DNA of 64,000 nt, taken from positions 1,845,001 to 1,909,000 of the forward strand of contig NZ_CP016545.1 of assembly GCF_001687545.1 (NCBI RefSeq), read 5' to 3'. The notes beneath the pieces are model-generated. The model searched no databases and had not been told where the DNA came from. It worked only from the letters and a program-made list of their open reading frames with translations. Source of the DNA: Paraurantiacibacter namhicola. Lineage in GTDB: Bacteria > Pseudomonadota > Alphaproteobacteria > Sphingomonadales > Sphingomonadaceae. Position numbers and translations under genes: made by a program. Below are positions 26,822 through 36,018 of this stretch, in pieces. Each line of letters begins with the position of its first letter. Within the stretch, counting starts at the first letter, position 1.

Positions 26822-27360
26822 TGGCCATCGACGAGACGCGCCGCTTTACCCCGGTCAATATCGCGCTGCTGACAGTGTCGGACACGCGCGGACCGGACGA
26901 AGATACCTCCGGCGACATACTGGCCGCGCGTATCGACAGTGCCGGCCACAACCTTGCCGCACGCACCCTGCTGAGGGACGACGCAGCGTTGATCGCGGCG
27001 CAGCTGGACGCATGGATTGCGGATCCCGACATCGACACAGTCATCTCCACCGGCGGCACCGGGCTGACAGGGCGCGACGTCACGCCCGAGGCGCTGGACC
27101 GCGTGCGCGATGCGCATGGCGGGAAGGACATTCCCGGTTTTGGCGAAGTTTTCCGCTATCTCAGCCTGCAGACGATCGGCACCAGCACGGTGCAGAGCCG
27201 CGCCTGTGCAGTGGTGGCAGACGGGACTTATCTCTTCGCCCTCCCCGGCTCCAACGGCGCGGTGAAGGACGGGTGGGATGGCATCCTTTCCGAGCAGCTC
27301 GATAGCCGCAACCGGCCCTGCAACTTCGTGGAACTGATGCCGCGCCTGCGGGAGAAATAA
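26821..27360 (+). CDS. moaB: Molybdenum cofactor biosynthesis protein B
   Basis: The 179-residue MoaB/Mog-like protein binds molybdopterin and takes part in its adenylylation. The fold motifs are NIALLTVSDTR, the MPT-binding loop VISTGGTGLTGRDVTPEAL, and FALPGSNGAVKDGWDGIL. ATG 26821 shares a base with the transglycosylase stop (TGATG). The frame extends upstream to 26758 but only inside that gene. No other molybdenum cofactor gene is nearby. Confidence 0.93.
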   Translation: MAIDETRRFTPVNIALLTVSDTRGPDEDTSGDILAARIDSAGHNLAARTLLRDDAALIAAQLDAWIADPDIDTVISTGGTGLTGRDVTPEALDRVRDAHGGKDIPGFGEVFRYLSLQTIGTSTVQSRACAVVADGTYLFALPGSNGAVKDGWDGILSEQLDSRNRPCNFVELMPRLREK

Positions 27361-27414
27361 GGGAACCTCGGCCCGCGCCGCCCGCTATCCTCCTTGCAAC
27401 TTCAAGGGGATGGC

Positions 27415-28449
27415 ATGCCGGATATCGCAGGACTGGGTACGCAGGCGCTGTTGATCACCTTTGCCGGGGCAGCCATAGTTATCGCGCTGTTCGGCACGCA
27501 GATGGCCCGGATCGCCGATATTCTCGCAGACCGTACGGGACTGGGCGAGGCATTGGTCGGCGCAGTGTTGCTGGGCGCAGGGACAAGCATCTCCGGCATC
27601 GTCACATCGATCAGCACGGCTGCGAACGGCGCGCCGGAATTGGCGGCCTCCAACGCTCTTGGCGGCATTGCGGCGCAGACCATGTTCCTGGCGCTGGCCG
27701 ACGTGTTCTATCGCAAGGTGAACCTCGAGCATGCTGCCGCCAGCGCGGTGAATCTTGGCCAGGCGACGATCCTGATCATCCTGACGGTGCTGCCGATCAT
27801 GGCCGTGATGACGCCGGAATTTTCCATCTGGGCCATCCATCCCGTCAGCCCCGTCTTGGTCGCGGTTTACCTGATCGGCCTGCACAACGCCCACCGCATC
27901 AAGCTGGAGCCGATGTGGCAGCCCCGGCAGACCGAGCACACACGCTGCGAGGATGAAGAGGAGGAGCAGGACGCACGCTCCACCTTCATGCTCGCATCCA
28001 GCTTCGGCGGGCTCCTGCTGGTCGTGGGCATTTGCGGCTATGTAGTTGGCGAAAGCGGGCTGGAGCTGTCCGGACGGCTCGGCATCTCGCAGGGCGTGGT
28101 CGGCGCGCTGGGCACTGCCGTCGTGACCTCCCTGCCCGAACTGGTGACCACGATCGCTGCCGTCCGGCAGGGCGCACTGCAACTGGCCATCGGCGGTATC
28201 ATCGGCGGCAACATGTTCGACGCCCTGTTCCTGTCCGCCAGCGACATCGCTTACCGCGAAGGCAGCCTGTACCACGCGCTCAGCGACCGGGTGGTGTTCT
28301 GGATGGCGCTGGTCGGCCTGATGACGGCAATCCTGTTGATGGGACTGCTGAGGCGAGAGCGCCAAGGCCCGGCGGGGATTGGCTGGGAATCCGTCCTCCT
28401 GATCTCCCTGTGGCTGGGTGCTGCCACGATGCAGATCGCGCTCGGCTGA
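27415..28449 (+). CDS. Sodium/calcium exchanger family cation antiporter (CaCA)
   Basis: The 344-residue inner-membrane protein has about ten hydrophobic segments in two inverted halves. Each half carries an alpha-repeat ion-binding motif: GAGTSISGIVTSISTAANG-APELAASNALGG in the first and GTAVVTSLPELVTT with IGGIIGGNMFDALFL in the second. A charged cytoplasmic loop (EDEEEEQDARS) separates the halves. It should exchange Ca2+ or a similar cation for Na+ or H+. I start at ATG 27415, with AAGGGGA four bases upstream. It runs in the same direction as moaB, 54 bases downstream. Confidence 0.88.
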   Translation: MPDIAGLGTQALLITFAGAAIVIALFGTQMARIADILADRTGLGEALVGAVLLGAGTSISGIVTSISTAANGAPELAASNALGGIAAQTMFLALADVFYRKVNLEHAAASAVNLGQATILIILTVLPIMAVMTPEFSIWAIHPVSPVLVAVYLIGLHNAHRIKLEPMWQPRQTEHTRCEDEEEEQDARSTFMLASSFGGLLLVVGICGYVVGESGLELSGRLGISQGVVGALGTAVVTSLPELVTTIAAVRQGALQLAIGGIIGGNMFDALFLSASDIAYREGSLYHALSDRVVFWMALVGLMTAILLMGLLRRERQGPAGIGWESVLLISLWLGAATMQIALG

Positions 28450-28461
28450 AACCTTTCTTTT

Positions 28462-28476
28462 GTTCTCTTTTCGTTC
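28462..28476 (+). promoter_or_regulatory. Predicted LexA (SOS) box, GTTC-N7-GTTC
   Basis: GTTC at 28462-28465 and GTTC at 28473-28476 are separated by exactly seven bases (TCTTTTC). This is the direct-repeat consensus for LexA binding in alphaproteobacteria. It ends 12 bases before the ATG of the radical SAM gene and would block transcription initiation when bound. Confidence 0.7.
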
Positions 28477-28488
28477 TATGCTGCCGGG

Positions 28489-29592
28489 ATGGACGACGCC
28501 CTGCCCCAACCCGATTCCGCCCGGGCCGCCATCGGCGGGCGCGGGGCGGCGAGTGCGCGCGTGCCGCAGCGCTTCGGGCTGGCGGAAAGGTCGATCGACG
28601 GCGAATGGCGCGACATCCGCGAGGCGCTGGATGGCCCTGCTCCCAAGCTGACGACGACCGTCACGGAAGAACATCCCCGAAGCATCATCAGCTTCAACCA
28701 ATCGCCCGACATTGCCTTCGATCGCTCCATCAATGCCTATCGCGGATGCGAGCATGGCTGCGTCTATTGCTTTGCGCGGCCGACGCATGCCTATCACGAC
28801 CTCTCGCCGGGCCTCGATTTCGAGACGAAGCTGTTTGCTAAGCCCGATGCCGCGCGGCTGCTCCGCGAAACGCTGGCGCGACGGAATTACCGCCCGGCCC
28901 CCATTGCCATGGGCACGAACACGGATCCCTACCAGCCGATCGAGGGCCGCTATCGGATCACCCGCCAACTGCTTGAAGTGTGCCTCGACTGTCGTCACCC
29001 GGTCACAATCACCACCAAGTCCGACCGTGTCCTGTCAGACCTCGACCTGCTTGCGGAGATGGCAGAACTGGGCCTCGTGGCTGTCGCCATTTCGGTGACA
29101 AGCCTCGATCCGCGCCTGTCAGGCCTGCTGGAGCCGCGGGCCTCTGCCCCTGAGAAGAGGCTTGCGGCGCTGGGCCGGCTCGCAGAGGCTGGCGTGCCGA
29201 CCCATTGCTCCGTTTCTCCGGTCATCCCCTCGATCACGGATGAATTCATGGAGGAGATCGTGCAGCGCGCGGCGGCCGTCGGCGTGGCCAGCGCCGGCTG
29301 GATACCGCTGCGCCTGCCGCATGAGGTTTCGCCGCTGTTCCGCGAATGGCTGGATGTGCACTATCCCGATCGTGCGGGAAAAGTGATGTCGATCGTCCGC
29401 TCGATCCGCGGGGGCAAGGACAACGACTCAGACTTCTTCAGCCGCTTCAAGCCGAATGGCGTCTGGGCAGAGCTGTTCCGTGCGCGCTTCCGCCTTGCCT
29501 GCAAGCGCGCCGGCATCGGGAAGGCGAAATTCGACCTCGATTGCAGCCAGTTCCGCAAACCCGCGCCCGGCGGGCAGATGCGGCTACTGTAA
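28489..29592 (+). CDS. PA0069-family radical SAM protein (spore-photoproduct-lyase-like)
   Basis: The 367-residue protein has the radical SAM cluster motif CEHGCVYC (Cys87, Cys91, Cys94) after NAYRG. The order FNQSPDIAFDRSINAYRG, then ARPTHAYHDLSPGLDFETK and MGTNTDPYQPIE identifies the PA0069 family, which resembles spore photoproduct lyase. Its reaction is not established; DNA repair or nucleic-acid modification is a fair guess, strengthened by the LexA box directly upstream. It is convergent with the acyl-CoA synthetase gene, 23 bases away. Confidence 0.9.
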   Translation: MDDALPQPDSARAAIGGRGAASARVPQRFGLAERSIDGEWRDIREALDGPAPKLTTTVTEEHPRSIISFNQSPDIAFDRSINAYRGCEHGCVYCFARPTHAYHDLSPGLDFETKLFAKPDAARLLRETLARRNYRPAPIAMGTNTDPYQPIEGRYRITRQLLEVCLDCRHPVTITTKSDRVLSDLDLLAEMAELGLVAVAISVTSLDPRLSGLLEPRASAPEKRLAALGRLAEAGVPTHCSVSPVIPSITDEFMEEIVQRAAAVGVASAGWIPLRLPHEVSPLFREWLDVHYPDRAGKVMSIVRSIRGGKDNDSDFFSRFKPNGVWAELFRARFRLACKRAGIGKAKFDLDCSQFRKPAPGGQMRLL

Positions 29593-29615
29593 GCCCTCTG
29601 CGTGCGAACGGATGA

Positions 29616-31190
29616 TCAATCCGAATAGGTCGCCCGCAGGTCCTTCTTGCTGATCTTGCCGGTCGCAGTGTGTGGAATTTCGTCCAGCACCACGATACGT
29701 TCGGGGATCCACCACTTGGCGACCTTGTCCTTCAGGAATTCCTGCATCTCGGCCTGGTCGCAGCTCTTTCCGTCTTTCAGGACCAGGGCCAGCATCGGGC
29801 GCTCGTCCCATTTCAGGTCCGGGATGGCGAAGGCGGCGGCTTCCGCAACGGCAGGATGGCCGACGGCAGCATTTTCCAGCTCGACGCTGCTGATCCACTC
29901 GCCGCCGGATTTGATGAGGTCCTTGGTGCGGTCGGTCAGCTCCAGCGTGCCGTGCGGATGGATCACGCCGACATCGCCGGTGTCGAACCAATTGTCCTCA
30001 TTCACGCAGTCCTCGTCCTGCTTGAAGTAACGCTTCACAACCCATGCGCCGCGGATCTGCAGCGCACCGCTCGTCTCGCCGTCGCGCGGCAGTTCGGTGC
30101 TGTGATCGTCCAGGTCCACCAGGCGGATTTCCGTCCCGAACAACGGCTTGCCCTGCATCGTCTTGCGGGCAGCGCGCTCGTCGAAGCTCATGTCTTCCCA
30201 TTCGGCAGGGACCATGCCGACGGTGCCGATGGGGCTGGTTTCGGTCATGCCCCAGGCGTGGCCGACTTCGCAGCCCATTTCCATCAGTTTTTCGACCATA
30301 GCGCGCGGGGCAGCAGCGCCGCCGATCACGGCCATGTCGAGCGTGTCCGGCAGCGATTTGCCGGTCGCTTCCATATATTGGAACAGGCCGAGCCACACGG
30401 TCGGCACACCGGCGCTCTGCGTCACCTTCTCGCGGTGCATGAAGTCCAGCAGCACGTCCGGCTCGTAAATGGTTGAAAAGGCAAGCTTCGCACCGCCCAT
30501 GGGGGCCGCCCATGGGATGCCCCAGCCATTGGCATGGAACATGGGCACGACCGGCAACATCACGCTGCGTGGTTCGAAGCCGAAGCTGCTGGTCTGCAGG
30601 CTGGCCATGGAATGCAGCATGTTGCCGCGGTGGTTGTACAGCACGCCCTTGGGATCACCCGTCGTGCCACTGGTATAGCACAGCAGCAGCGGATCGCGCT
30701 CATCCAGCTTCGTCCACTCGCTGGTGCCGTCATGCTGGTCCAGCAGGTCGGTATATTCGCCATTATCGAAGCACACGTAGTGATCGACAGTCTTCCAGTG
30801 CTCCTTCATCGCATCGACGAGCGGCTTGAAGGCGACATCGTAGAACAGCACGCGGCTCTCGGCGTGATTGACGATGTACGCGAGCTGGTCCGCGAACAGG
30901 CGCGGGTTCAGGGTGTGGACCACCCCGCCCATGCCGGTGATGCCATAAAAGCTGGAGAGGTGGTGCGCGTGGTTCATCGCCAGCGTTGCGACCCGTTCAC
31001 CCTTCTGGATGCCCATGGCACGCAGGGCTTCTGCCAGGCGCTTCGCATCGTGGTGGATGCCGCGCCAGTCGGTGCGGGTCTCGCTCCGGTCGCTCCACAG
31101 CGTCACGATCTCGCGATCGCCGTGTTCGCGCGCGGCGTGATCGATCGCGTGGGACATGACCAAGTCCCATTCTTGCATGGCGCCCAGCAT
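29616..31190 (-). CDS. Long-chain fatty-acid-CoA ligase (AMP-forming)
   Basis: The 524-residue ANL-superfamily enzyme should convert fatty acids to acyl-CoAs. The P-loop is LLCYTSGTTGDPKG; further motifs are HAWGMTETSP, WFDTGDVGVIHPHG and the C-terminal HTATGKISKKDLR with the catalytic Lys. The chosen ATG at 31190 has GGAG six bases upstream; a TTG at 31202 lies within that ribosome site and is unlikely. It lies 34 bases downstream of dnaE... in genomic terms just below its stop: dnaE ends at 31225 and this gene starts at 31190 in the same direction. Chain-length preference is unknown. Confidence 0.9.
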   Translation of the reverse strand: MLGAMQEWDLVMSHAIDHAAREHGDREIVTLWSDRSETRTDWRGIHHDAKRLAEALRAMGIQKGERVATLAMNHAHHLSSFYGITGMGGVVHTLNPRLFADQLAYIVNHAESRVLFYDVAFKPLVDAMKEHWKTVDHYVCFDNGEYTDLLDQHDGTSEWTKLDERDPLLLCYTSGTTGDPKGVLYNHRGNMLHSMASLQTSSFGFEPRSVMLPVVPMFHANGWGIPWAAPMGGAKLAFSTIYEPDVLLDFMHREKVTQSAGVPTVWLGLFQYMEATGKSLPDTLDMAVIGGAAAPRAMVEKLMEMGCEVGHAWGMTETSPIGTVGMVPAEWEDMSFDERAARKTMQGKPLFGTEIRLVDLDDHSTELPRDGETSGALQIRGAWVVKRYFKQDEDCVNEDNWFDTGDVGVIHPHGTLELTDRTKDLIKSGGEWISSVELENAAVGHPAVAEAAAFAIPDLKWDERPMLALVLKDGKSCDQAEMQEFLKDKVAKWWIPERIVVLDEIPHTATGKISKKDLRATYSD

Positions 31191-31224
31191 TTTACTCTCC
31201 AATCAGCTCAGGCCCGATCTGATG

Positions 31225-34200
31225 TCAGGCTACAAGGCGCAACCTTGCCGAGCCGGAGAGCGGACGCAAGTTTACATTTGCGATTCCGGGAATTTCGGTC
31301 AGCCGGTCGACCAGGTCGCCGCCCAGGTCGAAATCGCGGCCGAGGCGCATGGAGACAGTGCGCTCTTCGTCCAGATGGAGCGTCACCTCCACCGTGCCGC
31401 GTGCATCGGCGCCGCGTTGCAGGCTGCCCTGCAAGTGCTGCAACGCCTCCTGCGACGTCACGTCCAACGTCAGCAGCAGGCGCAGATTGCCGGTCACGTC
31501 CGACAATGGTCGCGCCCCGCGCACGGTCACGCGTGGCGGCTCGTCCGCGCTGGGCGAGTCCAGCTCCACATTCAGCAGGATGCAGGTCCCCTCATCGGCC
31601 CAGCGCTGGAAATCTTCCACCAGCCCTTCCTCGAAACACGCTGCGCTGAACTGGCCGGAGCTGTCGGAGAAATCGGCGCGGATGAAGTCGGCCCCGCGCC
31701 GCGTGCGGCCCTTGTTCACGCTTTCCACCATCGCCGCGACAACGGCGGGATGCCGCTCCCCGGGTTGGACGCGCGTTTCCATCAGGCTGGCATAGGAGCG
31801 CGCACCATTCGCGCTGGCGACCTGCCGGTACTGCTCGACCGGGTGAGCCGCGAAGTAGAAGCCGAAATTCTCGCGCTCTGCAGCCATCTGGTCCGGGCGG
31901 CTCCAGGCATCTGCCTCCGCCAGCTTCAGCGAGGGTTCGACATGGTCTTCGCCTCCGAACAGCCCGGCCTGCCCGCTCGTCTTCTCACGCGCAGCCGCGT
32001 CGGCGACCGCTAGCAGCATGTCGGCATTGGCAAGGATCATTGCTCGGTTTGGCTCCAGCGCATCGAAGGCGCCGGCCGCTGCCAGCCCTTCCAGCTGGCG
32101 GCGGTTCATCGCGCCGTGCGGCATGCGTTTGAACACGTCCTCCAGGCTTTCGAATTCGCCGCTGCCTTCGCGTTCGGCCACCACGGCGTCCATCGCCTTG
32201 CCGCCCACGTTGCGGATGCCTGCGAGCGCATAGCGGACGGCGTAGCCATCGTCGGTTTCCTCGACGGTGAACTTCGATTCCGACCGGTTGATGTCCGGCC
32301 CCAGCAGCTTCTTCCCGTTGCGGCGCAGATCGTCGACGAAGATCGCCAGCTTTTCCGACTGGTGCATGTCGAAGCACATGGAGGCGGCGTAGAATTCTTC
32401 GGGGTAATGCGTCTTCACCCACGCGGTCTGGTAACTGAGCAAAGCGTAAGCGGCGGCGTGCGACTTGTTGAAACCGTATCCGGCGAATTTGTCGATCAAG
32501 TCGAACAGGCGGTTCGCCTCATCCTTCGGGATTTGCGACATTTCCAAGCAGCCATCGATAAAGCGCTGGCGCTGCGCATCCATCTCGGCCTGCACCTTCT
32601 TGCCCATGGCGCGGCGCAACAAGTCTGCATCGCCCAGCGAATATCCCGCCAGGATCTGCGCGGCCTGCATGACCTGCTCCTGGTAGACGAAGATGCCGTA
32701 GGTTTCCTCAAGGATGCCTTCCAGCTTGGGGTGCGGGTAGACGATATCCTCCTCCCCCGCCTTGCGCCGGCCGAAGCTGGGAATGTTGTCCATCGGGCCC
32801 GGCCGGTAAAGCGAGACGAGCGCGATGATGTCCTCGAACTTGGTCGGCTTCACGGCGGTCAGCGTGCGCCGCATGCCTTCCGATTCCAGCTGGAACACGC
32901 CCACCGTGTCGCCGCGCTGCATCAGCTGGTAAACCTCGGCATCGTCCCATTCCAGCGTGTCGAGATCGACGGTGACGCCGCGCTCTTCCAGCAGGTCCAC
33001 CGCCTTTCGCAGCACGCTCAGCGTCTTCAGGCCGAGGAAGTCGAACTTCACCAGTCCGCTGTCCTCGACATATTTCATGTCGAACTGCGTCACCGGCATG
33101 TCCGAACGCGGATCGCGGTATAGCGGGACGAGCTGGCTGAGCGGCCGGTCCCCGATCACGACGCCGGCGGCATGGGTCGAGGAATTGCGCGGGAACCCCT
33201 CCAGCTGCATGGCGAGGTCCACCAGCCGCTTCACTTCGTTATCGTTCGAATATTCGCGCTTGAAGTCCGCCGCGCCGTTCAGCGTGCGCGGCAGCGTCCA
33301 AGGGTCGGTCGGATGGTTTGGCACCATCTTGCACAGCCGGTCCACCTGGCCATAGGGCATCTGCAGGATGCGCCCGCAATCGCGCAGCACGGCGCGGGCC
33401 TTCAGCTTGCCGAAGGTGATGATCTGGGCGACCTTGTCGTGCCCATATTTCTCCTGGACGTAGCGGATTACCTCACCGCGCCGCGTTTCGCAGAAATCGA
33501 TATCGAAGTCCGGCATGGAGACACGTTCCGGGTTCAGGAACCGCTCGAAGAGCAGCCCCAGCCGGATTGGGTCGAGATCGGTGATGGTCAGCGCCCAGGC
33601 GACCAGGCTGCCCGCACCCGAACCACGGCCTGGACCCACGGGAATACCGTTGTCCTTCGCCCATTTGATGAAGTCGGCAACGATTAGGAAGTAGCCGGGG
33701 AAGCCCATCGATACGATGATCCCGACTTCGTAATCGAGCCGGTCGAAATAGGTCTTGCGCTCTTCTTCGGACAGCGCGTCATACTTCGCGAGCCGGGCTT
33801 CGAGACCGGCCCTCGCATCATCGGCAAGCGCCGTGGCCTCGCCCTCCAGGTCGCCCGCAAGGCTTGGCAGGATCGGCTTGCGGCGCGGCGGGGCAAAGGC
33901 ACAGCGCTGCGCAACCACCAGCGTGTTCTCCAGCGCTTCGGGCAGGTCGGCAAACAGCTCCTGCATCATCGGCGCGGATTTCACGAAGGCCTGGTCGCTG
34001 GATCGAGGACGGTCGGCGCTGTCGATCTGGCTGGAGCTGGCGATGCACAGCATGGCGTCATGCGCGGAATGCATGTGTGGATCGGCAAAATTGGCCGGGT
34101 TGGTCGCCACCAGCGGCAGGTCCTGCGCATAAGCGAGGTCGATGAGGGCCGCCTCGGCCGCCTCTTCCACCGCGTTACCGCGCCGCGCGATCTCGACGTA

Positions 34201-34707
34201 GAACCGGCCCGGGAACAGGCCCGCCAGATGCGCGAGGGCAGCGGAGGCTGCATCGGCCTTCCCGTCCGCCAGCAGCTTCGTCACATGCCCTTCCGCAGCG
34301 CCTGACAGGGCGATCAGCCCGTCGGTGTGGCCGCGCAGATCCTCCAGCAGCACATGCGGTGCATATTCCAGCGGACGGTCGAGGTGCGCGCGGCTGGCCA
34401 GGTGGCAGAGGTTCTCCCACCCCGCCTCGTCCTGCGCATAGAGCGGCAGGTAATCCACCTCGCCCTCACTGTCTTCGCGTCCGATGCCGAGCAGCATGCC
34501 GACAATGGGCTGGATCCCCTCACCCTTGCACGCAGAGGCGAATGCGCTGGAGCCGTACAAGCCGTTTCGGTCGCAGATGGCGATGGCGGGGAAGCCGCGT
34601 TCCTTGGCGAGTTTGGCAATCGCCTTCGGGTCTATCGCGCCTTCCAGCATGGAATAGCTGGAGAGCACGCGAAGGGGGACGAAGGGAGCGAATGCCATGC
34701 AAGACAT
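31225..34707 (-). CDS. dnaE: DNA polymerase III subunit alpha (replicative)
   Basis: The protein of about 1160 residues is the catalytic subunit of the replicative polymerase. It has an N-terminal PHP domain (VLSSYSMLEGA, ICDRNGLYGS) whose usual first metal His is replaced, as in proofreading-deficient PHP domains. The polymerase active site is VSMPDFDIDF with the catalytic Asp pair, and GPGRGSGAGSLVAWAL is the nucleotide-binding stretch. The helix-hairpin-helix and OB-fold regions complete the C-terminus (RVTVRGARPLSDV). The start is taken at Met in MSCMAFAPF (34707); Met at 34698 is equally possible. Confidence 0.96.
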   Translation of the reverse strand: MSCMAFAPFVPLRVLSSYSMLEGAIDPKAIAKLAKERGFPAIAICDRNGLYGSSAFASACKGEGIQPIVGMLLGIGREDSEGEVDYLPLYAQDEAGWENLCHLASRAHLDRPLEYAPHVLLEDLRGHTDGLIALSGAAEGHVTKLLADGKADAASAALAHLAGLFPGRFYVEIARRGNAVEEAAEAALIDLAYAQDLPLVATNPANFADPHMHSAHDAMLCIASSSQIDSADRPRSSDQAFVKSAPMMQELFADLPEALENTLVVAQRCAFAPPRRKPILPSLAGDLEGEATALADDARAGLEARLAKYDALSEEERKTYFDRLDYEVGIIVSMGFPGYFLIVADFIKWAKDNGIPVGPGRGSGAGSLVAWALTITDLDPIRLGLLFERFLNPERVSMPDFDIDFCETRRGEVIRYVQEKYGHDKVAQIITFGKLKARAVLRDCGRILQMPYGQVDRLCKMVPNHPTDPWTLPRTLNGAADFKREYSNDNEVKRLVDLAMQLEGFPRNSSTHAAGVVIGDRPLSQLVPLYRDPRSDMPVTQFDMKYVEDSGLVKFDFLGLKTLSVLRKAVDLLEERGVTVDLDTLEWDDAEVYQLMQRGDTVGVFQLESEGMRRTLTAVKPTKFEDIIALVSLYRPGPMDNIPSFGRRKAGEEDIVYPHPKLEGILEETYGIFVYQEQVMQAAQILAGYSLGDADLLRRAMGKKVQAEMDAQRQRFIDGCLEMSQIPKDEANRLFDLIDKFAGYGFNKSHAAAYALLSYQTAWVKTHYPEEFYAASMCFDMHQSEKLAIFVDDLRRNGKKLLGPDINRSESKFTVEETDDGYAVRYALAGIRNVGGKAMDAVVAEREGSGEFESLEDVFKRMPHGAMNRRQLEGLAAAGAFDALEPNRAMILANADMLLAVADAAAREKTSGQAGLFGGEDHVEPSLKLAEADAWSRPDQMAAERENFGFYFAAHPVEQYRQVASANGARSYASLMETRVQPGERHPAVVAAMVESVNKGRTRRGADFIRADFSDSSGQFSAACFEEGLVEDFQRWADEGTCILLNVELDSPSADEPPRVTVRGARPLSDVTGNLRLLLTLDVTSQEALQHLQGSLQRGADARGTVEVTLHLDEERTVSMRLGRDFDLGGDLVDRLTEIPGIANVNLRPLSGSARLRLVA

Positions 34708-34758
34708 GTAGTTTGCCACGGCGCAAAAGCGAAGACCTGCGCGGCCCGTGTCCACCAG

Positions 34759-35298
34759 TTATTGGCTGGCTCCACGCCCCGATACAGCCGCTTTTCGCGG
34801 ACGGTAGACCAGGTCGAATGCGGTGGACCAGGTGACACCGTGATCCAGCGACGCCTCCCCGAATTGCCGGACGCTGCCGTCATCCTGCAGCGTGTAGGTC
34901 ATGCGGATCAGCTGGTGCGGGGCGGCGGGCGATGGCCAGTTGCCGGTCAGCACCATGCGGCCTTCTTCCGCAGAACCGCCGACGAACTCGACCCGCCCGG
35001 GCGCGGAGCCGATCCACGTCTGGTGCCAGCGGCCCGTCTGCGGGTCGAGCGCGTTCAGGCTGCCGCCGTCCTGCCCGTTGAAGGGCATCCAGTTCTCGCG
35101 AATTGCGCAGCCATTGTAGAGCCGTTCCACCTTGCTGTGAGCGATCGGCGCGTCACTGCCTTGCGGCGTCACCGTCCACTCGCCAATCCAGAAGTCGAAG
35201 GCGGCATGCGCCTGCGTGTCGCAAGCGGGCGGCGGGGCACCGGCAGGTGCGGCCTGCAAGGCCAGCGCCAGTGCCAGCATCGGCATCTCGAACATCAC
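34759..35298 (-). CDS. Secreted DUF1579-like protein
   Basis: The 179-residue product starts with a short signal-like hydrophobic segment (MLALALALQAAPAGA) and has two cysteines. The body shows the pattern AFDFWIGEWTV, YNGCAIRENWMPFNG, DPQTGRWHQTWIGSAPGRVEF, which resembles the DUF1579 family of lipocalin-like single-domain proteins. The function is not known. It sits between lolD (9 bases downstream) and dnaE in the same direction, so it may be transcribed with either. Confidence 0.7.
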   Translation of the reverse strand: MMFEMPMLALALALQAAPAGAPPPACDTQAHAAFDFWIGEWTVTPQGSDAPIAHSKVERLYNGCAIRENWMPFNGQDGGSLNALDPQTGRWHQTWIGSAPGRVEFVGGSAEEGRMVLTGNWPSPAAPHQLIRMTYTLQDDGSVRQFGEASLDHGVTWSTAFDLVYRPRKAAVSGRGASQ

Positions 35299-35307
35299 CC
35301 TCTCCTC

Positions 35308-36018
35308 CTAGGCGGCAGGTCGCGGCGTCGCCTCTTCCAGCAGGCCTTCGTGAAGGCGCACGATGCGGTCCATTCGCGCGGCCAGTCGCTCGTTATGCGT
35401 GGCGACGAGGGCGCTGCTGCCCTGCCCGCGCACCAGGCTCAGAAACTCGCCCAGCACCTTGTCGGACGTCGCCTCGTCCAGATTGCCGGTCGGCTCGTCC
35501 GCCAGCACCAGCTGCGGGCGATTGGCCAGTGCACGGGCCACGGCAACGCGCTGCTGCTCGCCGCCCGAAAGCTGGCTCGGCCGGTGCGTGCGCCGCTGGC
35601 CGAGGCCCAGAGCGCCGAGCAGTTCGTCCGCCCGCACCTCCGCATCGGCGCGCGAGGTGCCGCCCACCATCTGCGGGATGATCACATTCTCCTGCGCGGT
35701 GAAGTCCGGCAGCAGGTGGTGGAACTGGTAGATGAAGCCCAGATGCGTGCGGCGCAGCGCTGTGCGCTCGTCCCCGTCCAGCTGGGTGGCGTCGATGCCA
35801 GTGATCTCGATCTTGCCGCCAAAGCCGCCTTCCAGCAGTCCGACCGCCTGCAACATGGTGGACTTGCCGGAGCCGGACGGGCCCAGCAGCGCCACGATCT
35901 CGCCCGGTGCGATGGCGAGGTCCACGCCGCGCAGCACGTCGATCTTCACACCGCCCTGTTCGAAACTGCGCGTCAGGCCCGTCAGGCGTACGACATCGGT
36001 TGCCTTGGGGTCACTCAT
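35308..36018 (-). CDS. lolD: Lipoprotein-releasing ABC transporter ATP-binding protein
   Basis: The 236-residue ATPase has Walker [10 protein letters not shown], the signature [15 protein letters not shown], Walker [14 protein letters not shown] and a switch His (VATHNE). It should power release of outer-membrane lipoproteins from the inner membrane to LolA. Its start overlaps the permease 3' end by eight bases, so the two form one transport unit. The Lol assignment rests on this pairing and on the LolCE character of the permease. Confidence 0.93.
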   Translation of the reverse strand: MSDPKATDVVRLTGLTRSFEQGGVKIDVLRGVDLAIAPGEIVALLGPSGSGKSTMLQAVGLLEGGFGGKIEITGIDATQLDGDERTALRRTHLGFIYQFHHLLPDFTAQENVIIPQMVGGTSRADAEVRADELLGALGLGQRRTHRPSQLSGGEQQRVAVARALANRPQLVLADEPTGNLDEATSDKVLGEFLSLVRGQGSSALVATHNERLAARMDRIVRLHEGLLEEATPRPAA

